A stretch of DNA of 11,991 nt from Synergistaceae bacterium (GTDB lineage Bacteria > Synergistota > Synergistia > Synergistales > Synergistaceae). The stretch is taken from positions 1 through 11,991 of the forward strand of contig JAITAT010000003.1 of NCBI GenBank assembly GCA_031283975.1, written 5' to 3'. Positions within the stretch are counted from its first letter, which is position 1, and every line of letters starts with the position of its first letter. Below, piece after piece: positions 7,673 to 11,991 of this stretch. The translations under genes were made by a program, and so were the position numbers. The notes beneath the pieces were generated by a model. It made no database searches. It saw only the letters and a program-made list of their open reading frames with translations, and was not told the DNA's origin.

Positions 7673-8586
7673 AGCGCTGTCACCTCTTTATCTCGGCGAA
7701 TGCTCATTCGCAGTTTTCCACGACCCATTTGAGGGTCTGGAAATTCGAACGCGCCACCTCGTTCGCGGTCACGGCGCGCCTCGTAGGAATGGTTTTGCCT
7801 GACGCACTCCATTGCGCCGCGCAGATTCCGTCCTGTCGTATAACCGCTCAGGCGCCACTCCTGAACGTCTTTTATCTCGCCTTTCCATCGATACATGTTT
7901 TCGACCTCCGTTATGGTCGTCCCGGCGGCTAAACGCCGATCCAGCAAGATGGAGGCTATACGGCGGGCCTCCGAACGGTCTTTGCAAAAGACGCTGATTT
8001 CATGTACCGTGGACATCTTGAGCATAAGGTTGCCAATTTCGCGCGCCCTCGTCTCCCACGCTTCCAGACTGCCTATATTGCACAGAACTATGTCGGACAT
8101 GGACTGTTTTTTCAGCGAGCCCATCAGAAAACGCTCGCGGATCGAGAGTTCATCCTCGCTCCAGCCCCTTGACGCGCTTCTTTCCATCCTCAGATCGTCA
8201 GTGGAAGTCACGCATACCACGCAGTCCACGAGGTCGAACCATCCCGTCTCGAAAAGCAGCGGACATTCGACGGCCACCCATCCTCCGACGTTGCGCGCCT
8301 CTCTTGAAATCTCCACCATGGTAGGAGGGTGAATGAGATTTGCGCTGAACCGATATTCCTCAAAGTCTTTGTAGACATTCTCCGCGATTTTCTTATAAAC
8401 GGGGACGCCGTTCTCGTACACGCTCGTCCCCCAACGACGTTCGGCGGCTTCCCTTATTTCGGGACGCGACCAATGTTTTTTCGCCAGCGTATCAAGTTCA
8501 AAGACGTTTGCCCCCATCTCTCCCCATATCCTGGTCAAAGTGCTCTTACCAGCGCCAATTTCTCCTGTTACCACCACGGAAAACAT
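7669..8586 (-). CDS. coaE: Dephospho-CoA kinase fused to a CutA1-like domain (C terminus probably frameshifted)
   Basis: The N-terminal 190 residues are CoaE, which phosphorylates dephospho-CoA in the last step of coenzyme A synthesis (EC 2.7.1.24). Visible motifs are the P-loop GEIGAGKST (8-16), the ECPLLFETG strand (107-115) and LCNIGSLEAW near 168-177. Residues about 195-269 match CutA1, the small trimeric protein linked to divalent-metal tolerance: EARRIASILLDRRLAAG, then YRWKGEI and NHSYE. After NHSYE the frame stops looking like CutA1. The adjacent frame continues as AVTANEV and ends TLKWVVENC, stopping at 7704, as a CutA1 should. A small indel near 7770-7782 is therefore likely, either real or an assembly error. 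I chose the ATG at 8586, with AGGAGG 8 bases ahead; a GTG at 8595 lies within that ribosome site. The start lies 41 bases inside the helicase gene. Confidence 0.88.
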   Translation of the reverse strand: MFSVVVTGEIGAGKSTLTRIWGEMGANVFELDTLAKKHWSRPEIREAAERRWGTSVYENGVPVYKKIAENVYKDFEEYRFSANLIHPPTMVEISREARNVGGWVAVECPLLFETGWFDLVDCVVCVTSTDDLRMERSASRGWSEDELSIRERFLMGSLKKQSMSDIVLCNIGSLEAWETRAREIGNLMLKMSTVHEISVFCKDRSEARRIASILLDRRLAAGTTITEVENMYRWKGEIKDVQEWRLSGYTTGRNLRGAMECVRQNHSYEARRDRERGGAFEFPDPQMGRGKLRMSIRRDKEVTAL

Positions 8587-10489
8587 CAGATTCACCTCCT
8601 TTTGCCCTGTCGTCGATCGTTACGCCGTCAGGAAGCTCGCGCACGAACCGCGATAGCCGCGACGGTTTGTCCTGGCCAAAGAGTCTCCGCCTGATCGCCC
8701 CGGACATAAAAAGCTTCTCGCGGGCTCTGGTCATTCCGACGTAACAGAGCCTTCGCTCCTCTTCAATGGAGTCCCCGTCGTCCAACGCCCTGGCGGACGG
8801 AAATATATCCTCCTCCATACCCGCCATGAACACGACGGGGAACTCCAGCCCCTTCGCGGCGTGCAGCGTCATCAGGTTCACATGGGAACCGTAACCGTCG
8901 AGCATTTCCTGATCGGTATAGATAGCGGCCTCGGACAAAGCGTCGGAGATGCTGCCGGATGGCATTATCGAAGCGATCTCCTGAACATTTTCGAGGCGAT
9001 CCTCCCAATCGTCGGGAAACTCTTCCCTCAGATATTCGTCGTACCCGCAATTGTATAGTATGTAATTTACCGCGCCCCCGAGGTTATCTTCGCCGTTTAT
9101 GCCGGACATCACCCTGGAAAGTTCCATAATCCCCGACGCGGCGCGGCCTTTTTGCGGAGGGTTTTCCCCAAATTCGTTCCATATGTCCGGCGAATTACCC
9201 GCCTCGCGAAGGTGCGCCGCCAAAGCGGCGACGGCCTTTTTCCCCAATCCCCTGGCGGGTATGTTGGCAACGCGTTCGAGCGATGTCTCGTCCTTCGGGT
9301 TCACCGCGAGACGCATCATCGCCAGCACGTCCTTTATCTCCTTGCGCTCGTAGTACGACGTACCCCGAACTATCCTGTAAGGTACGCCCCTTTCCAGGAG
9401 AGACTGTTCGTAGGAGCGCGACAGGGCGTTCATTCTGTAGAGTATGCAGATGTCTTTGTAGTCGTAGTTTTTCTCCCCAGGGCCGGAGACGAGCCGTTCT
9501 ATCTCGTCCGCGATAAATTCGGATTCGCCGATGTCGTTCGCGAACTTTATAACCTTGACGGGCGCTCCGCCGCCCGAGGACGTCCAGAGGTTTTTTTCAC
9601 GCCGCCCGAAGTTGTTTCTTATGACGGAATTGGCGGCGGTGAGTATGCTGCCTGTCGATCTGTAATTCTGATCGAGGACGAATACGCGCGCGCCCTCGAA
9701 GTCGTTCTCGAAATTCATTATCAGATTAATATCGGCGCCTCGCCAGCCGTATATCGACTGGTCGGGATCGCCGACGGCCATGACGCGCGCCGAGCGCCCG
9801 GAAAGCAATTTCAGCAGAAGGTACTGCGGCGTATTTACGTCCTGGTATTCGTCAACCAGAATCCATTCGAGCCAGTTCCGCGTTTTTTCCAATATCGTTT
9901 CATCTGTCTCCAGTATATGCAGGGGCAGAATCATCAGATCGTCGAAATCGATCGCTCCCTGTAATCTCAGGCTTTCCCGATATTTTTCGTAGACCAGGCG
10001 CGTATCGCTATCCATGTCGGATTCGAGTGTGAGCGGATCGCAGCCGGAGTACGCCGCGGATATTTTTTCCAGCAGTTCGCCGCAGGTTTTGACGTCTTCC
10101 CCAAGTTCCCGGAGGATTTTCTTGACCAGGTTCCGGCAGTCTCCTCTGTCAAACACCACGAAGTTCGGCGAAAAACCAAGGGCGCTCATGGATTGCCGGT
10201 TGCGCTGAAGGAAACGCAGCCCCCACGCGTGGAACGTGGAGATCGACATACCGTGAAGGTCGTCCCCCACCATCCCCTTGACCCGTTCGAGCATTTCGCG
10301 CGCGGCCTTGTTGGTAAACGTCACAGCCAATATCTTCCGCGGCGGCACATGCCCGGCCTCTACAAGATGCGCTATTTTGGCCGTCAGCACTCTCGTCTTG
10401 CCGCTGCCGGCCCCAGCCAGCACAAGCTGATGACCGTCACACCACCTGACGGCTTCTTCCTGAACGTCGTTTAATTCGTAAGACCGCAC
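8546..10489 (-). CDS. uvrD: UvrD/PcrA/Rep-family superfamily 1 DNA helicase
   Basis: This is an ATP-dependent 3'-5' DNA helicase for repair and replication, 647 residues. All SF1A motifs are present in order: Q motif with LNDVQEEAV (6-14), Walker A AGAGSGKT (25-32), motif Ia VTFTNKAAREM (56-66), motif II DEYQD (213-217), motif III GDPDQSIYGWRGAD (240-253), motif IV with QNYRST, motif V TLHAAKGLEF (541-550) and motif VI VGMTRAREKL (584-593). The protein is shorter than PcrA/UvrD (about 720) and close to Rep (about 670). It lacks an obvious C-terminal Tudor-like RNA polymerase-binding domain, so which of the three it corresponds to is open. The GTG at 10489 is the first start codon after an in-frame stop; its ribosome site is weak (AAGATAAAAG). 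It lies 32 bases after hpf with no visible terminator, and its end overlaps coaE. Confidence 0.95.
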   Translation of the reverse strand: MRSYELNDVQEEAVRWCDGHQLVLAGAGSGKTRVLTAKIAHLVEAGHVPPRKILAVTFTNKAAREMLERVKGMVGDDLHGMSISTFHAWGLRFLQRNRQSMSALGFSPNFVVFDRGDCRNLVKKILRELGEDVKTCGELLEKISAAYSGCDPLTLESDMDSDTRLVYEKYRESLRLQGAIDFDDLMILPLHILETDETILEKTRNWLEWILVDEYQDVNTPQYLLLKLLSGRSARVMAVGDPDQSIYGWRGADINLIMNFENDFEGARVFVLDQNYRSTGSILTAANSVIRNNFGRREKNLWTSSGGGAPVKVIKFANDIGESEFIADEIERLVSGPGEKNYDYKDICILYRMNALSRSYEQSLLERGVPYRIVRGTSYYERKEIKDVLAMMRLAVNPKDETSLERVANIPARGLGKKAVAALAAHLREAGNSPDIWNEFGENPPQKGRAASGIMELSRVMSGINGEDNLGGAVNYILYNCGYDEYLREEFPDDWEDRLENVQEIASIMPSGSISDALSEAAIYTDQEMLDGYGSHVNLMTLHAAKGLEFPVVFMAGMEEDIFPSARALDDGDSIEEERRLCYVGMTRAREKLFMSGAIRRRLFGQDKPSRLSRFVRELPDGVTIDDRAKGGESDVFRGGNRRNWRW

Positions 10490-10521
10490 GCTTTTATCTT
10501 GCAGCCCGGCTCACGTCCGCG

Positions 10522-11076
10522 TCAGTCTTGCGGTTCCAGCAGACCGTAACCGCCGTCGTTGCGTTTGTACACCACGTTGAAATTACCGCTGTCCCCGTTG
10601 CGGAACAGGAAGAAACTGTGCCCCAGCAGATCCATTTGCCGCGTGGCTTCGGCGGGAAGCATCGTAGCCACCGGGAAGCGCTTTACCTTCACTATGTCAG
10701 TCGGACTGACGTCGTCACTGTCCCTCTTATCGCCGAAGATGTCGGACGGGAGGCCAAACGATATATCCAAGTCCCTGGTTCTTATATGCGTATGGTCTTT
10801 CAGATAGTCCTTATGGCGCTTTACCTGGCGCTCTATATTTTTCAGCGCTTTGTCGAACGCCTTGCGCATGTCGGGCGAGTGATCCTCCCCCCGCATGACG
10901 AGACCGTTCGCGGAGGCCGTTATCTCGACGATATTCATGCCGCGCTTGAAACTCAGCACCACCTGCACGTCCGAAATTTTATTGAAGAACTTCTCGATCT
11001 TGGACAGTTTTTCCTCCATGAAATCTTTTTGTTCATCCGTTGCCTCGATGTTGCGAGTGAAGAAACGAACATCCAT
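10522..11076 (-). CDS. hpf: Long-form ribosome hibernation promoting factor
   Basis: This 184-residue protein is the long form of HPF. It binds the ribosome decoding region and pairs two 70S ribosomes into inactive 100S particles in starved or stationary cells. Residues 1-100 are the S30AE/YfiA fold (MDVRFFTRNIEATDEQKDF, then VVLSFKRGMNIVEITA and the basic helix near 72-95). A linker follows (100-125). The C-terminal dimerisation domain spans about 126-180 (IVKVKRFPVATMLPAEA, GHSFFLFRN, VVYKRNDGGYGLLEP). The ATG at 11076 is chosen because ACAGGAGGG lies about 6 bases ahead and the protein then starts at the family's normal N terminus. The frame stays open about 90 codons further upstream, but those codons cover the promoter and leader. 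It heads the housekeeping run. Confidence 0.96.
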   Translation of the reverse strand: MDVRFFTRNIEATDEQKDFMEEKLSKIEKFFNKISDVQVVLSFKRGMNIVEITASANGLVMRGEDHSPDMRKAFDKALKNIERQVKRHKDYLKDHTHIRTRDLDISFGLPSDIFGDKRDSDDVSPTDIVKVKRFPVATMLPAEATRQMDLLGHSFFLFRNGDSGNFNVVYKRNDGGYGLLEPQD

Positions 11077-11106
11077 GGCTATCCCTCCTGTTTTTAGACG
11101 CTTTGT

Positions 11107-11118
11107 CGCGATATCGCG
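11107..11118. repeat. 12-bp perfect palindrome in the hpf leader
   Basis: CGCGATATCGCG lies between the hpf -10 element and the hpf start codon, about 17 bases downstream of the -10. Its position suits an operator or a small hairpin in the leader. Function is unproven; it may be chance in GC-rich DNA. Confidence 0.3.
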
Positions 11119-11134
11119 CTGTTTATATGGATTG

Positions 11135-11163
11135 ATTTTAACATTTAGCGCCTGCTCCCGCAA
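11135..11163 (-). promoter_or_regulatory. Probable promoter for hpf and downstream genes
   Basis: Reading the minus strand, TTGCGG (11163-11158) is followed after 17 bases by TAAAAT (11140-11135). The -10 is preceded by TG one base away, forming an extended -10 (TGTTAAAAT). The -35 is poor (three of six), which the extended -10 could offset. Transcription would start near 11128, giving a leader of about 50 bases to the hpf start at 11076. I see no other convincing promoter between hpf and surE, so this one may serve the whole run. Confidence 0.5.
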
Positions 11164-11200
11164 CGAACTTCCGCTATATAATGAAACATGCCGGAGTAAG

Positions 11201-11470
11201 TATTCGCTTAAACTCGACTTTGACAGCGGCAAGAGTTTAAAATTAACTACGGACACCGGCGAAGGCATCGAGCCGGAGCGCCTGCCGGTGATATTCGAGC
11301 GTTTCAAAAGCCGCGACAGCTCGAAAAAACGCGCCGCGAACGGCACGAGAGCGGGACCCGGCCTTTATATCCGAGAACATATCGCGGAAGCGCACGGCGG
11401 CGAGATGGAGATCGCAAGCGAAGCTGGCGTCGGGACTCGCGTACGTTTCACCATTCCGGTCTGTCGATGA
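11201..11470 (+). pseudogene. Remnant of a histidine kinase ATPase domain (C-terminal part only)
   Basis: The plus-strand frame encodes the last part of a sensor kinase HATPase domain: a G1 box with DTGEGIEPERLPVIFERF, then a G2 region reading AGPGLYIREHIAEAHGGEMEI, then GVGTRVRFTIPV close to the stop at 11470. This is the normal C terminus of the family. The G2 box is altered: the usual G-x-G-L-G-L core reads GPGLYI. The phosphoacceptor histidine, N box, membrane part and any start codon with a ribosome site are all missing. Recognisable homology stops about 50 bases beyond the hpf -35. The frame is still open, so decay may be recent. The 3' end overlaps the convergent regulator gene by 23 bases. 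An unusual expressed fragment cannot be excluded but seems unlikely. Confidence 0.7.
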
Positions 11471-11991
11471 CCTTGGAGAATATGTATCCCTTTTTTCTGG
11501 TGCAGCGTATTTTGAACGGGCTGTCCTCGCCGAGTCTCAATTTTTTCCTGAGCGTGGAGATGTGTTTTTTGACAGTGCCTGTATCAAGTTCAGGTAAATC
11601 GCCCCAAACCGCTTCCAGCAAATCCCGCGGGCTATACTCCCTTCCGGCGTGAGCCGCCAGAAAAGCCAATAGCTGCAACTCTTTCGGCGCGAGCTGAACT
11701 TCTTCGCGTTCGAGGATGACGCGGCCGCTCCGCATATTTATGGTCATGGGCGGAAGCTCTATTATTCCGGCTTCCAATACAACCGGCGAACCGAAATTCA
11801 TGGAGCGCCTGAGTTGGGCGTATACCCGCGCTGAGAGTACGCCCAAGTCGAACGGTTTGGTGATGTAGTCGTCTCCCCCGGCGCCCAGCCCGCGGATGAT
11901 GTCCTCGTTCGCGTCCCTGCATGTTAGGTAGATGATCGGAGCGTTCGTAGCCCGGCGTATCTCCCCGCAAAAATCATAACCGGAGCCGTCC
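11448..11991 (-). CDS. OmpR-family response regulator (5' end outside window)
   Basis: This is the 3' part of a second two-component regulator, with 180 residues visible. The frame is open to the right edge and begins DGSGYDFCGEIRR, the stretch just after the phosphoacceptor aspartate, which lies outside the window. The receiver's conserved T (IIYLTCRD) and K (DDYITKPFD) are present. The C-terminal winged helix is clear: LAPKELQLLAFLAAHAG, DTGTVKKHISTLRKKLRL, then CTRKKGYIFSKV at the end. This wing reads more like the VanR/DltR-type group than the family-typical VRGVGYR. It is not the regulator at 2002-2715; the sequences differ throughout. No intact kinase gene lies downstream. The only kinase sequence nearby is the plus-strand remnant that runs into its 3' end. 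An intact partner may lie to the right of the window. Confidence 0.92.
   Translation of the reverse strand, partial: DGSGYDFCGEIRRATNAPIIYLTCRDANEDIIRGLGAGGDDYITKPFDLGVLSARVYAQLRRSMNFGSPVVLEAGIIELPPMTINMRSGRVILEREEVQLAPKELQLLAFLAAHAGREYSPRDLLEAVWGDLPELDTGTVKKHISTLRKKLRLGEDSPFKIRCTRKKGYIFSKVIDRPEW

Noticed and set aside
7704..8010. Separate cutA gene starting inside the coaE frame
   Set aside because: The in-frame ATGs near the CutA1 boundary lack a ribosome site, and the CoaE frame runs through without a break, so a fusion is simpler.
8587..8595. GTG start at 8595 for the coaE fusion
   Set aside because: It lies within AGGAGGTGA, the ribosome site for the ATG at 8586, which also gives the usual short CoaE N terminus.
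9152..9964. 270-codon plus-strand open frame opposite the helicase
   Set aside because: It is fully antisense to a complete helicase with all motifs and resembles no protein family I recognise. It is a shadow of GC-rich coding.
11177..11182. TATAAT on the plus strand as a promoter for the kinase remnant
   Set aside because: No -35-like hexamer lies 16-18 bases upstream, and no start codon with a ribosome site follows in frame.
11077..11346. 90-codon upstream extension of hpf
   Set aside because: The HPF fold starts at 11076 with an excellent ribosome site. The extension covers the promoter, the leader and the kinase remnant on the other strand.
11632..11970. 112-codon minus-strand frame overlapping the second regulator
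   Set aside because: Its Arg/His-rich sequence is out of frame with the clear receiver and winged-helix coding of the regulator.

Overview
The window carries ordinary bacterial chromosomal DNA, moderately GC-rich by eye and densely coded, with frequent GTG/TTG starts, 4-base stop/start overlaps and strong GGAGG-type ribosome binding sites. No mobile element, phage gene, CRISPR array, tRNA or rRNA is visible. Lineage is uncertain. The flagellar-type chemoreceptor and the exported sensory proteins fit a motile bacterium. A Synergistota-like anaerobe is my best guess from the general look of the proteins and gene order, but no marker here proves it.

Layout: (1) 1-1988, plus strand: a chemoreceptor cut by the left edge. 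(2) 2002-6063, minus strand: a three-gene signalling operon transcribed in the order exported VWA-domain protein, membrane histidine kinase, OmpR/PhoB-type response regulator. The genes overlap by 14 and 4 bases. (3) 6064-6205: an intergenic region holding a probable terminator for the genes to the right, and four hexamers at an exact 11-base period just upstream of a possible promoter for the signalling operon. (4) 6206-11076, minus strand: a tightly packed housekeeping run in the order hpf, UvrD-type helicase, coaE-cutA fusion, M50 membrane protease, surE. (5) 11077-11447: the hpf promoter and leader, then a plus-strand remnant of a histidine kinase ATPase domain. (6) 11448-11991, minus strand: the 3' part of a second OmpR-type response regulator, cut by the right edge.

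Most worth a second look: the VWA/kinase/regulator triad, which may be an envelope-sensing system that regulates itself through the 11-base repeats. Also notable are the CoaE-CutA fusion, whose CutA end appears frameshifted, and the kinase remnant lying tail-to-tail with a response regulator. The rest of the window is conventional.
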